Positions 27,677-37,585 of a stretch of DNA of 64,000 bases are shown in pieces. Origin of the DNA: Emiliania huxleyi CCMP1516 (Eukaryota; Haptophyta; Isochrysidales; Noelaerhabdaceae); the NCBI RefSeq assembly GCF_000372725.1, contig NW_005197273.1, forward strand, positions 242,341 to 306,340, in the 5' to 3' direction. Below the pieces are notes generated by a model. The model searched no databases. It was not told the DNA's origin and saw only the letters and a list, made by a program, of their open reading frames with translations. The translations under genes and the position numbers were made by a program. The first letter of the stretch is position 1, and each line of letters opens with the position of its first letter.

Positions 27677-30600
27677 TCAACGCGACAGGTTGTGACGTCC
27701 CCTCAAAAGCCCCTGTAGGTGGTGCGTGAGATCTGCGTTGTCCAGAGCAAATGAAGGGAATGCGCACCATCGGTGGCCGTCTCGAAGTCGATTGACCTCT
27801 TCCAGAGTCAAAGCGGATTCCATAGAGGCAAAGCGGCTGGTGAGAAGCGCTTTCTCTGTGCCAGCGGACGCGCGGGCGCGGTTGTGGATGTTGCGCGAAA
27901 CCAAATAGGGCCCACTTGTGCCATCACACTGGCAGGTGCGCGTCTCTTTGAACCCGAATCGAATAAAGTGTCTCCTGGCGGCCGTCGTACCATGAAGGAT
28001 CTTGCCCAGGTCAGCGTACCGCATAAGGTAGCAAGACCAAGCCTCGGGTTGGGCATCACAACTCTTCACCGCGTCTTTGACTGACCAAGGTGGTCTGAAA
28101 TGCGCAAAGCCCTTGAGCCCGCTGCTTCTCGGTTGCGGCTGGGCTACCGCAGACCTGTTGCCCTGAGTTTGGTGCGGAGACAGGAAGCCCATCCGCCAGG
28201 CGGCGTAGATGAAGCTGATCTGATCGCGCGTGTTGTGCTCTCTCCAGCGCCACCACTCGTCAAACCACTCGTTGGCGAGTGCAGTCGACTCGGCTGCTTG
28301 CAAGTCTCGCGCATGCCACTCACCCTCGATCAGCCCGGGGCCGCCCGCATATTCAGACAGCTCGCTTGGGAAGCCGGCGGCATGGTACGCTCGTAGCTGA
28401 GCAAACGCGCGTTCGGAAATGATCCCTGACAGGTATAGGCACACCAGCTCGTCGCGCACCGAGGAGCGGTAGGGATGCCTCGGAGCCACCCACGCGCTTC
28501 CAGGCCCATCTCCACGTGCGTGAATTGTCCACAGGCTTGCTGGCTTGAGCTGCTCCACCATTGCCCACAGGCTTGCTGGCTGGCTGAGGTGGAGTTTGGC
28601 ATCGATGTAGAGCATCGTTTTGGCATGGGCCAAGACGCAATGCGCCATCATCTTTGGCAGCCGAGAACGGAGTTGGTTGTGCTCAGGGAGCGTGGCGGTC
28701 ATTTGCCCTTCGGGTAGCATGACCAGGTTCCACCCCCCGGACTGCACCCAAGACCCACCGTCGAGGGCCGTGGTGTTGAAGGCCGCCTTGGCTTGCGCAA
28801 TCTCACTCGCGCTCAGATCCCGGACGGAGGCAGCATCTACAAAGGCAAACCAGCAAGTGTGAACGCCATGCTCGAGCTCCTGTCGACCCAGCCGCGCCTG
28901 GAATGAACGGGAGTAGCTGTGCAGCGTATCGTAGCCACCGTACAGGGCGGTAATCACGGCAATCGTGCAGTTGAAGCCGAGGCGGCTCGGAGCATCGATT
29001 GGTTGGTTGACGTGCAGCGACGTGCCCAGAACCCCACACCGCGGATGCCTCGTCCTCGCGGACGGTGAGTGCGCGTCGGCCTGGAGGCGACGGCGGCCTC
29101 CTCGGCCTCGACGCGCAATCACCGGCCGCAAGCGGTGCGATGCACGCGGCTGAGTAGGGCAGCTCCACTCTCCTGGCTTGTGCCAGTCGTGCAGTCTGGT
29201 CAATGCTTTGCATCGGTCCCGAAGCGTGTCGTCTGTGTACGGAAACTGCAGGGAAAAGATGCGACCAAGTTGGTCAGACACGTCGACGGGCACCATTCTC
29301 GTATCCACACATTCAGACGCTGGCGAGCAGGGAAGCGCTCGCATGGTGGCAGCAATCACTGAGAAGGAGGAAAACGGAGCTCCAATAAATGTCCGGACTT
29401 TGCGGGCAATCTCAAGGTCCACCATTCCAACCAAGTCGTCGTATCCACCAAAATGGCGGCTCCAGTTGATTTCGGGCATCAGCGTCTCCTTGGAATAGAG
29501 TCGCAGCGCGTTGTCACGTTGCCCAAAGGCGTTTCTCAGGCGGGCGTGAATTTCGGCCAACTCTGACGCGCTGGCACCCCCCAAGATCAACAAGCACAGC
29601 GGCGTGAGCGGAGCGAGCATGCGCGCAGCCTCGTTTGTGTATGCTGTGATGTTGAGCGCATGAAAAGATGCGGCCATGTCCGATTGCCCACGCCAGTGAA
29701 TAGCAACTGGGGTGGCCGCCTCCTCGTGAGCACGCGTATAGAAGCGCTCCAACACCTGCGTCGCCACGGACACGATCCGAGGAGCAGGGATGAAGGCGGC
29801 AGCCACCTGTCGAAGCAGACGAACCGCCAGCTCCGAGTCTGGGACAACAAGCGTGCAACAGACGGTGCTGTCAGCGACGGACCACACCCGCCCTAGGAAG
29901 ATGTTCTGGTGTGTCTCGGCGACGTCCTGTAGCTCGGACACCGACGCGGGCAGAGATAGCTTCCTTTGCAAAGTCGATCGCATTCTAGCAGATAGCTTCA
30001 CGTTTGACGGCTGAAATCTTGTGGCGGCAGCTCCTTCCGACATAGTGCAGACACCGACAGCAGCAAGTGCTCGGGAGGTACTCTCAACGTCGTAGACATC
30101 CGCAAATGGAATCATTCCAGTGTACTGCCCGTAGCATTCAGCTTTGAAGTTGCAGCCCTCTCGAGAGAAAACAGTCTCCGGCAGAATGACAGCCCCACCG
30201 AACAGATGGGCGATCACGATGTCTTGCACCATACGCATGCGCTGGTTGCAGAGTCCCTTCTTCACCGACGGTATTCGAACAGCACTGGTCGCCCTTGTGC
30301 ACGCCGTCGCGAAATCTGAGTCCGGAAGCGCAGTGACGTCTGGCAGCGCAGTTGAGGATGCAGCAAGCGCGGCGCCGCCAGCGGCGGGGACCAAGCCGCC
30401 AGAGGCGGTGGCCAAGCAGAGAAGAATGCCGAGCAGGCTGGACCAGCCGAGGCGGCGGGCCTTTGAGTTGCGGCGCCACATCACCGTGCCGACGACGGCC
30501 AGGGCGGGGGCCGCGGCGGCGACCTGCGGCGGACCCGCCGCGAGCCACGAGAAGGCGCTCGCGAAGAAGCCGGCAGGCGCCGCCGCCGTGCCGGTGAGGC

Positions 30601-32230
30601 GCGCCGTGGCGGCGGCGAGGCAGGTGGCCCACGCCGCGCCGCGAGCCCCCTTTCCGCTCGCCGCGGTCGGCCAGGAGGCGCCGCAAGCGATGGCGAGGAG
30701 GATGAGCACGATTGCGGGCATGAGAAGCGGCGAGCAGCTCACGAGCGAGGACGGATTCGAGGCGACGGCGGGCGAGAAGGCCGAGGACGCCGCCGAGGCG
30801 ACGCCGGATGAGAAGGCCGAGGACGCCGAGGCGACGGTAAACGAGAAGGCCGAGGCCACCGCCGTCGGGCTAGGCACGGCGGACGCGCAGTGGCCGAAGG
30901 CGGGCATGCACACGAGGAGCAGCCACCGGAAGGCGCCCTCGGCCTTCGTGTAGCCGCCCTGCACGCAGTTGGCCGCCGCCTTGAGGGCGGCGCGACCGCC
31001 GGCGCCGCATGTGCCAGCGACGGCGCCGCATGTGCCAGCGCCGGCGCCGCACGTGCCAGCGGCGAATGGCGCCTTGCCGGACGTGGTCTGCGGCTCGCGG
31101 CGCCGGTCCGGGCGGCGGCCGCGGCCGCGGCCGCGGCTCTTGCCAGTCTTCGGCTTGCGCCAGCGCCTTGCCTTGCGCCGGCACTTCCTCGAGCGCCGCG
31201 ACTGCAAGTCCGCCCACTTCTCCCGTCGCTCGGCAATGAGATCGAGCGCGGCCTTCGCCTTCTTGCGAATGCCCTCCCAGTACTCGCGCCGCTCGGCGGC
31301 CGCGGCCTCAGCCAGCCCCGCGCCCGCGACCGCGCTCAGGGGCTTGGGCGCCACGGGCGCAATGCCGCCGGAGGTGGGGACTCCCGGCGACGGCGACTTC
31401 TTGCCGTCGGCGGGCGTAGGCTGGTAGCTGACGCTCTCGCCCAGCCGACGGACTGCAGCCTCGACGCCGTCCACGTAGCCCGGTCCGGGGCCGCTGCGGG
31501 CCGACGCGGGCCCGCTCTTCCCCGCCGCCATCGGCGTGGGCAGGCCCGGGTAGCAGGTGGTGTCCTGCAAGCGCGATAGGGGCACGCGGGAAGGGAGATT
31601 ATTACCGGTGGGAGAGCGAGGAGTGCCAGGAGAGAATGCTGCGGCCAAGACCGTTGGGTCGGGCGTGTTGGAAACGGTCTTGGCCGGCTTCTCGACCTCC
31701 TTGGCAGCCTCCTCGGCGACGGCCTCCTCGGCGACGGGCGCCTCGGCGACGGGCGCCTCCTCGGAAGCGGACACCTCGGCGACGGCGGCCTCCTCGGAGG
31801 CGGCCTCCTCGGTGGCGGCCTCCTCCTTCACAACGACGTCGTTGTTGACGCCGCACGCCTGCGTGAGGGAGAAACGTAATGTTTGGAGACGGGGACACCG
31901 CAGGGACAATGCCGATCCTGGCGTGCGCGTGCGCACCTCAGCTCCGTGCGAAGGCGGCAGCGTCAGGCTCGCGCGGCGGCGCTGATACCACTCCTCATAA
32001 TCCGCACTGGAAGCGAAGTAGCCACCGACCTTGACGGAAGCCGTTGGCCCGAGCTCGGTCTGAACCTGGGCCCCCTCCGCGAAACAAAAGCTGATTGGCA
32101 CCTTTGCGAGGCTCCGATGGAACACGTGGGGGTTGTCGAACCAGACGCCCTTTGTTGATCTCACAACCAAGAAAGCCGACTCGCCCTCGCTCTCATTGAA
32201 GTCGACCATGTCGACGGCGGTCAATCTCAC
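27677..32230 (-). CDS. Large Golgi-type glycosyltransferase: O-fucosyltransferase-like plus DUF616-like domains
   Basis: An uninterrupted 1517-codon frame. The N-terminal third is low complexity: Ala/Glu repeats, a basic Arg-rich stretch ('GRGRGRRPDRRREP'), and a hydrophobic segment 'LLMPAIVLILLAIACGASW'. A second start is likely at ATG 30481-30479 ('MWRRNSKARRLGWSSLLGIL'), a typical type-II signal anchor, giving a 934-residue enzyme. After it come 'KKGLCNQRMRMVQDIVIAHL' and 'PFADVYDVE' (GDP-fucose O-fucosyltransferase-like). The C-terminal part has 'IAVITALYGGYDTL', 'GGWNLVMLPEGQ', 'AKTMLYIDAKLHL', 'RHPYRSSVRDELV' and 'RDQISFIYAAWRMG', which fit DUF616/TOD1-type transferases. A 'SCYLMRYADLGK...RHFIRFG' module near the end may be carbohydrate-related (inference). 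It is intronless, unlike its neighbours, and lies wholly between the two AspDH halves on the same strand. Confidence 0.75.
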   Translation of the reverse strand: MRLTAVDMVDFNESEGESAFLVVRSTKGVWFDNPHVFHRSLAKVPISFCFAEGAQVQTELGPTASVKVGGYFASSADYEEWYQRRRASLTLPPSHGAEVRTRTPGSALSLRCPRLQTLRFSLTQACGVNNDVVVKEEAATEEAASEEAAVAEVSASEEAPVAEAPVAEEAVAEEAAKEVEKPAKTVSNTPDPTVLAAAFSPGTPRSPTGNNLPSRVPLSRLQDTTCYPGLPTPMAAGKSGPASARSGPGPGYVDGVEAAVRRLGESVSYQPTPADGKKSPSPGVPTSGGIAPVAPKPLSAVAGAGLAEAAAAERREYWEGIRKKAKAALDLIAERREKWADLQSRRSRKCRRKARRWRKPKTGKSRGRGRGRRPDRRREPQTTSGKAPFAAGTCGAGAGTCGAVAGTCGAGGRAALKAAANCVQGGYTKAEGAFRWLLLVCMPAFGHCASAVPSPTAVASAFSFTVASASSAFSSGVASAASSAFSPAVASNPSSLVSCSPLLMPAIVLILLAIACGASWPTAASGKGARGAAWATCLAAATARLTGTAAAPAGFFASAFSWLAAGPPQVAAAAPALAVVGTVMWRRNSKARRLGWSSLLGILLCLATASGGLVPAAGGAALAASSTALPDVTALPDSDFATACTRATSAVRIPSVKKGLCNQRMRMVQDIVIAHLFGGAVILPETVFSREGCNFKAECYGQYTGMIPFADVYDVESTSRALAAVGVCTMSEGAAATRFQPSNVKLSARMRSTLQRKLSLPASVSELQDVAETHQNIFLGRVWSVADSTVCCTLVVPDSELAVRLLRQVAAAFIPAPRIVSVATQVLERFYTRAHEEAATPVAIHWRGQSDMAASFHALNITAYTNEAARMLAPLTPLCLLILGGASASELAEIHARLRNAFGQRDNALRLYSKETLMPEINWSRHFGGYDDLVGMVDLEIARKVRTFIGAPFSSFSVIAATMRALPCSPASECVDTRMVPVDVSDQLGRIFSLQFPYTDDTLRDRCKALTRLHDWHKPGEWSCPTQPRASHRLRPVIARRGRGGRRRLQADAHSPSARTRHPRCGVLGTSLHVNQPIDAPSRLGFNCTIAVITALYGGYDTLHSYSRSFQARLGRQELEHGVHTCWFAFVDAASVRDLSASEIAQAKAAFNTTALDGGSWVQSGGWNLVMLPEGQMTATLPEHNQLRSRLPKMMAHCVLAHAKTMLYIDAKLHLSQPASLWAMVEQLKPASLWTIHARGDGPGSAWVAPRHPYRSSVRDELVCLYLSGIISERAFAQLRAYHAAGFPSELSEYAGGPGLIEGEWHARDLQAAESTALANEWFDEWWRWREHNTRDQISFIYAAWRMGFLSPHQTQGNRSAVAQPQPRSSGLKGFAHFRPPWSVKDAVKSCDAQPEAWSCYLMRYADLGKILHGTTAARRHFIRFGFKETRTCQCDGTSGPYLVSRNIHNRARASAGTEKALLTSRFASMESALTLEEVNRLRDGHRWCAFPSFALDNADLTHHLQGLLRGRHNLSR

Positions 32231-33189
32231 GATTGTCGATCAAAACCGGCGGGCTTTGTGACGCCGTTTACGCAATCGTTTTTTGGCTTGGCTTTCTCTT
32301 TTGCTTGTTCGTATTTTGTTTTTTCTTTTGCGAAGCGACGGAGGGGGGGGGGCGGGCGGGCGCTAACTATGGGCAACTACATGCCGGAGGTTCGAGGTCG
32401 ACTACTCGCCGCCTGGGTCGTTTGGGGCGCGCGGCTCCGTCGAGGACCGGGCGCGCCCCTTACCCGGCGCGGCGTAGGTCCCACTCTGACGTATAGAGGG
32501 GAGGCACGGACAACGGCCCAATTCATCAATTCCACTCATCTTCTGGTGCCTAGCCCCGTGCAGCGGCGGTCCGGCAGGCTGCCCCCAAGGCCCCCTGGGC
32601 CGCTGCGGGTTTTGGAGTTATGCTTAGGCACAGCTTCGGCGATGGCAGCCCCTCTCTGGGGTGTTGCATAGGCGGGGAGTCTCCCCCGCTGGTCTCCTCA
32701 TTCCCTTTTTTCTTTTTCTTTTGAGCTGGGTGTGCCGCCGCGCGGAGCTCGCGCGGCGGCGGCGTGTGTGTGTGTGGTGGTGGTGGTGTGGGGGGGGGGG
32801 GGGGTCTCCAGGGCCCCCGGGGCAAAAGCTCGGTCATCGGCTCCTCGGGGTTGGGGAAGGGGAGGGGGGATGGGCGGTCGGCGTCGGGGTAGAGCGACAG
32901 GTGCGTACGGGGTAGCCGTCACTTTCCTGCCTCGAAAGGGCGGGGCTGTCCCGGAAAGTGAGAAACGCCGGGCAGCGTGGCGCATCATTGAACCCTCCCA
33001 TACGTGCTCGTGCTCCTCCTTCGCTGTCCCATCTCCTCATCTCTTTCCCACCTAGGCGGGGCGGGGGTCGGGGGGGCGGCGGGCGCGGGTGCGAGGTGCG
33101 GTGCGGTGCGTGCAATCGTGTGTTTGGCTTCATGTTCTGTGTGACTTGTTGTTTGTTGTGCCTTTGTTTGTTTCTCTTGTGGCACCTTG
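32231..33189. other. Upstream region of the large glycosyltransferase; no gene seen
   Basis: Holds T-rich patches (32278-32330), several G runs, and an imperfect GT tract (32760-32800). It is the expected promoter side of the minus-strand gene. ORFs here are short or low complexity. Confidence 0.4.
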
Positions 33190-33356
33190 GAGTGCTGGGG
33201 GGGGCGACAGGGAGGATGTGGCCTTGAGTTATGTGTACGCCAACTCAGGGTGTGTGGCAGCCAGCTGGCTGTGTGTCTTGTGAGCCTGTTTGTGTCTGTG
33301 TGTCGCTCGTGCGTGTCGTCATCATCTGTCTAGCGTCCACCCATACCGCGTTGACG
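33190..33356 (-). repeat. Dispersed repeat D, inverted copy at the AspDH break
   Basis: The reverse complement of 20771-20940: 'caacgcggtatgggtggacg' begins immediately after the last AspDH-like codons (Lys-Pro-Pro-Ala) and runs through 'ccctgagttggcgtacacat' to a C run. It marks one end of the sequence that separates the AspDH halves. Confidence 0.75.
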
Positions 33357-33823
33357 CCGGTGGTTTGCGCGTCGCCATCACCACCGAGCGCACGTTGCCG
33401 CCCTCGGCCACCGCCCTCAGCGCGTCGAGCCCGCACAATGCACCGGTCGGCACGATGAGGCGGCCGCCACGGTCGCGCGCCAGGTCCTGAAGTTGGGGTT
33501 GGGCCAGAAGTTGCGTGACTGAGAGCGCAACGAGGGTCTTGCCAGCGCCGAGCGTGGGCTCCGCCACCGCCATGAACTGGTCGGGCGGTAGGACCTCCAC
33601 AACGACGTCGGCAAGCTCGTGGAGCTGCTCCACAGGAAGAAATGGTACGTTGGCGTCGCCCAGGGCTGCCAGCTTCTGGGCCGCGCTTGCTGCCTGGTGA
33701 GCTGGCGCTCACCGCTGCCAGACTTAAGCCCGGGATTCCATTTGCAAGGAGCACCTCGGCAACTGGTAAGCCAATCGCACCAAGCCCAGCAAGAGCCACG
33801 CGAACTTGCGTTGGGGCGCGCAT
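33357..33823 (-). pseudogene. Aspartate dehydrogenase, N-terminal (NAD-binding) half
   Basis: ATG 33823-33821 begins 'MRAPTQVRVALAGLGAIGLP', with the GxGxxG motif at residues 13-18. Later come 'VPFLPVEQLHELADVVVEVL', 'LVALSVTQLLAQPQLQDLAR', 'GGRLIVPTGALCGLDALRAV' and 'SVVMATRKPP', the complete Rossmann half of L-aspartate dehydrogenase, ending just where the 25.06 kb fragment would continue. Between residues about 38 and 50 the frame changes (near 33705): a single extra G in CCAGG explains it best. A 19-nt hairpin intron (GTGAGC...GCTCACCAG) is a less likely reading. The enzyme would oxidise aspartate to iminoaspartate (a quinolinate/NAD precursor). Confidence 0.75.
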
Positions 33824-34084
33824 GCTCTCTACCCAGGCCAGCCGGCCAGCGGCGAGCCTAGCAGGCCGACAGGTCGACAGGCCGACAGGTCGGACGGCCA
33901 GGCCAGGCGGACAAGCCGATAGGAATACAGACGACGCCAGTCGGCAATTGCCCCGCCAGTGCGAGTGGAAACTGCAACTCGAAGGATAAACACAGGTGCT
34001 CACATACGTGATACGTCAGGATGCGACTCGTCGAGTCTCGGACGCGTCCTCGCCTCGCCCGACGAAAGAGCGGCATTGTGAGAC

Positions 34085-35338
34085 ATGCCGAAGACCAAGC
34101 CCGCCAACCAGGGCGCCAAGCCCGGCCGCGACTTCCTGGTGTCACCCTCTGCACAGCGGGTGGAGGCGGACGTGCCCCGCCTCGAGGTGCCGCGCGATGA
34201 GGACGACTGGCGCTACGCGCAGTCCTTTGACGTGGACGACGAGGGCGCCGCGGCTTTCTATCGAACGTTTGGCTTCGTCGTCTTCCGGGGCGTGCTAGAC
34301 GAGGCGGAGACCGAGGCCTCTCGCCAGGACATCCTCTCGTACGTGCAGAGCATCTGCCCCGACTTTCGCGCGGACGACACGGCGACGTGGACCGCCTGGA
34401 AGAGCAAGGTGTTCGGCACTCCCAACGTTGGCGACTCGTCGGCAATCTGGCGCAAGCAGCTGGTGAGGAATCGGCACCACCCGCGCGTCGCCGCCGGCTT
34501 CGCGACGGCGCTCGGCTGCGAGGCGCCCTCGCTGCTGTGCAACCACGACCGCTGGGCGTTCTACCGGCTGGGCGAGCGGACGCGGCGCAACGTGCATCTC
34601 GACATCAACCCGTGGCAGCATTACGCGCACGAGGGCGCCCGCGTGCGCGCGGCCTTCGCCGCGGCGGACTTCCGCTCGCACGAGGCGCTCTTCAAGCAGA
34701 ACAACTGCATCACGCGCGCGCTGGGCCCGCACGCGCAGGGCACGCTCGCGCTTAGCGACAACCAGGCGGAGGACGCGGGCTTCCTCTGCGTCCCCGGCTC
34801 GCACGCGGTCTTCGATGAGTGGGTCGAGGCGCTCGGCCCCGAGCCCGCGCACGAGAGCGGCTTCCGCTACGACTACGCCGACCACTCGCACCTGCCAAAG
34901 AGGGCTGGGCGACGAGCAGTAACACAGAACGCATCACCAAACAAAGTGCAGACTGCACGCCCATCCACGTCCCACCTCGTGCCCGTGCTGCGCCGCCCCA
35001 CGCCCCGCGCCGAGAGCCCGCACGCCCAGCTCGTGCCCGTGCTGCGCCGCCACGCGCCGAGCCCGAGCGCCCTCGTGCCGACTGCGGCCTTATCGCGCCT
35101 CCCAACGACCACGTGCGCGCATCCCCGGCCCGCCTGGCTCCTCCAACTGCATCGCACCCGCTCGCTGTCAGCACGCGCCACTGTGTGCAAACTGTGCATG
35201 CTCCGGTCCGCGCGCCTTGCCCTTACTTACTGTACTTACCCTGAGATACCCCGCCCCAGAGGAGCGCCATGCCGCACAGCCAAAGCCATTTCCGGCGGAT
35301 TTCGTAAATCTACATGCACAAGTACGAATGAGAGATAA
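34085..35338 (+). CDS. Phytanoyl-CoA dioxygenase (PhyH)-like 2-oxoglutarate/Fe(II) oxygenase
   Basis: ATG 34085. Residues 1-265 look like one coding exon. 'FYRTFGFVVFRGVL' is the usual PhyH N-terminal strand, 'RRNVHLDINPW' supplies the iron-binding His-x-Asp, and 'GTLALSDNQ...GFLCVPGSHAVFDEWV' is the second half of the barrel. After about 34900 ('SHLPKRAG') the frame stays open but turns into low-complexity sequence with a repeated 'LVPVLRR', so a donor near 34900 is likely and the annotated end is uncertain. The distal His and 2-OG-binding Arg were not found. A further open piece (RYPAPEERHAAQPKPF at about 35250-35338) may be an exon. Substrate unknown. Confidence 0.65.
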   Translation: MPKTKPANQGAKPGRDFLVSPSAQRVEADVPRLEVPRDEDDWRYAQSFDVDDEGAAAFYRTFGFVVFRGVLDEAETEASRQDILSYVQSICPDFRADDTATWTAWKSKVFGTPNVGDSSAIWRKQLVRNRHHPRVAAGFATALGCEAPSLLCNHDRWAFYRLGERTRRNVHLDINPWQHYAHEGARVRAAFAAADFRSHEALFKQNNCITRALGPHAQGTLALSDNQAEDAGFLCVPGSHAVFDEWVEALGPEPAHESGFRYDYADHSHLPKRAGRRAVTQNASPNKVQTARPSTSHLVPVLRRPTPRAESPHAQLVPVLRRHAPSPSALVPTAALSRLPTTTCAHPRPAWLLQLHRTRSLSARATVCKLCMLRSARLALTYCTYPEIPRPRGAPCRTAKAISGGFRKSTCTSTNER

Positions 35339-36205
35339 GATCAGATAATATGAGCGTCACTTTGTACCGACCCCCCCTAGTTCGTGGGGACCCCCCCGCC
35401 GGTCGGTGGTCTGCCCCCGAGGTGGACCGGACCCCCCCTCCGGTCGGTCGCTCTCTCGGCGGCGGGAGGTGTGACGACCGACCCCCCCCTCGGTCGGTGT
35501 CCTTGCCGTGAGCCACCTCAAACGCTCTCCCTCCTTCTCGCGAACCGCCACGGAGCGCCACGGGCGCTTCGAAATCGCCGATTTTCACTCTGAAAACCAG
35601 TCACGCAGCCAGCGGCGACACACTCATCCAGCTACAGATCAACCTCACGACGGGGTTCTCCGTGGACCGCTTCTTGGAGTCGGAGGAGGAGCAGTTCACC
35701 TTCGAGGAGTTCTCTACTGCATGCTGGGCCCGTGGGCGCTCGGCCGGCAGAAGGAGGTGCTGGCCGCGCTCAAGCGGCTCGTCAACGGGTACAGTGTGTC
35801 GCCGGCGAAGCTAATCATGGACGACGTCGACGACGAGAGCATGGACATGGACGAGCTCGTGTTCCGACCCAATCCTGTAGAGCGTCTCGAGCTCAGCAAC
35901 TCGGACTACGTGGAGTCGGCGCATTAGACGGGGAGAGGTCGCTTGGTGTCTCTAGTATTTCGAGATACTAATTTATATACAGCTGCGGCGAGCGTGTGCG
36001 GTGTGACCCTCGAGCCAACCCGACCGACCCCCACCTCGGTCTGCGCTCCGACCGATCGGACCCCCCCTCCGGTCTGCGGTCCTCCGCGGCCGCCGACCGG
36101 ACCCCCCCTGCGGTCGGTCGGTCTGCGCTGGGCGCTCAAACCGCGAACTCGGCCTGTTCACTACAAGATGACGCTCATATAAAACAATACGAGATAAGGG
36201 GCTGT
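35329..36205. repeat. Imperfect inverted-repeat-bounded segment with GACCGACCCCCC arrays
   Basis: 35329-35367 ('gagagataagatcagataat', 'atgagcgtcact') and the reverse complement of 36160-36205 ('ccttatctcgtattg', 'atgagcgtcat') are imperfect inverted repeats. Inside each end lie related C-rich repeats with ggtcggtc/gaccgac words (35368-35505 and 36015-36135). This may be a small DNA-transposon-like element. The middle holds the exon below. Confidence 0.4.
35610..35927 (+). CDS. Hypothetical C-terminal exon(s)
   Basis: Two overlapping open pieces look coding: 'QINLTTGFSVDRFLESEEEQ' with FTFEEF (about 35635-35712) and, in another frame, 'KEVLAALKRLVNGYSVSPAK' with an acidic 'DDVDDESMDMDELVF', ending at a TAG at 35925-35927. 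The shift between them may be a tiny intron or decay. No family recognised. It could be the end of the PhyH-like gene or a passenger in the inverted-repeat-bounded segment. Confidence 0.35.
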   Translation, partial: QRRHTHPATDQPHDGVLRGPLLGVGGGAVHLRGVLYCMLGPWALGRQKEVLAALKRLVNGYSVSPAKLIMDDVDDESMDMDELVFRPNPVERLELSNSDYVESAH

Positions 36206-37585
36206 AATCGACCTTGACCTCGCCGTCGAACGCGGCCTTGAGCGCGGCGATGGTGGCTTCGGTGGCGGCGGTGCCGTTGACCTCGGAGATCATGAAGTCG
36301 TCAACGATGGTGATCATGCGAGCCTCGCTGTGCTCACCGTGGTAGGAGAACATGGCGGGGACGCCCGGGCACGGCATCCAACCGAGGCTCTTGATGGTCT
36401 CGTTGAAGGTGCATTCCCACTCGTAGCCGGCGCTTTCCTCACCCCAGAGCGGCGTCGAGAGCTCGATGCAGAGCTGTGTGCCGTCCTCGTCGGTCATGGG
36501 CAGCGTGGACGGGATGCTCATGTAGCCGACGGGGCCTGGCGCTTGGCCTTGATGTAGGCGTTACCGACGTCTCCCTTGGTCAGATTGGCGTCGATGGCGG
36601 CGGCGTGGCCGAGGAACAGCTTGGTGGTCATGTCGTCGACGACGGTCGAGGTGGCGGGGACTTGGCTGGCGGGTAAGCCGGCGCGCTCGCGCTGGACCTT
36701 GGCGAAACCTCCGTCGGCGCTGTGCCGAGACTTGTAGGGGTCGTGCTTGTCAAGGCGTCCGGTCGCCTGGTCCACCTTGATCTTGCGCGCAGTGACGCAG
36801 CGCTGGACTGGCACGCCCTTGGCGGCGGGGACGGTGACGGGCACGAGGCAGTTGCCGGGCCCACGAAGGATGCAGTCGAGCCCCTTCTCATCGGCAGCCA
36901 ACCAGTGCTCGCGCTCCGGCGAGTTGAGCAACTCCTTCTTGTTGGCGGGGACGCGATAGACGCACTTGCCGATGGGCGTGGAGACATCGAGGAGGCGCTG
37001 CGTCGCTTTGAGGCACTCGGCGGTGACGACGGCGCCGGCGGCGTTGCGGAGGCTCGCGCGCCGCGCGTCGAGAAGCTCGGCAGACGCGCACTCGAAGGGG
37101 GTGGCGTCCTCGCCGAGGACGGCGAAAAGCGTGGCGTTGTAGACGTCGACGTGCGCCTCGCTGGGCGTGCGCTCGAGCGCCTCCTCGACGGCGGCAGCGG
37201 CGAGGGCGGTGGCGTGGCGGCGGCGTGCCTGGGCCCGGGTCGTGGGGCCGCTCCGCCACGGCGCGGGCGGCTGCCTCGGCCTCAACCATCTGGCGGCAAT
37301 TCCACCCTCGTGGAAGAGATGCTCCGTGACCGCATCCTGCCGTCCGGACATCCGAGCCCAACACCCTCCGCCCAGCCCGGCCCAGGGGTCGCCGTCCGAG
37401 GCACCAGCCGCGACACCATCCGCCGGTGCCGCCGAGGCCGGTGCACTCAGCCCCAGCGGGCAGGCGCTTGCCGCCGCTACCATGCGCAAGCGGAGCGGTA
37501 GCGCCTGAGCTCCCGGGCGGCTGCGCCGGCCGCGCGGGCTGTGGGCGCAGCGCGTGGGGCCGGGAGCGGCCTGCTCCGTGCTCAT
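36170..37585 (-). mobile_element. Ty1/copia-type reverse transcriptase, frameshifted and truncated
   Basis: The ORF 37585-36518 holds the N-terminal part of an RVT_2 domain: 'EREHWLAADEKGLDCILRG', 'KIKVDQATGRLDKHDPYKSR', 'HSADGGFAKVQRERAGLPAS' and 'NLTKGDVGNAYIKAKR'. A frameshift near 36535 moves it into the ORF ending near 35973, with 'PVGYMSIPSTLPMTDEDG' and the catalytic 'ITIVDDFMIS' (the usual YVDD box altered to IVDD). Integrase, RNase H and a second LTR are not seen. The ORF start overlaps the repeat 37482-37731, whose other copy is at 24344-24599. A decayed retrotransposon piece. Confidence 0.75.

Noticed and set aside
36170-37585. Endogenous virus
   Set aside because: The RT is of Ty1/copia retrotransposon type. 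No capsid, envelope or viral replication gene is present, and it is frameshifted and truncated.
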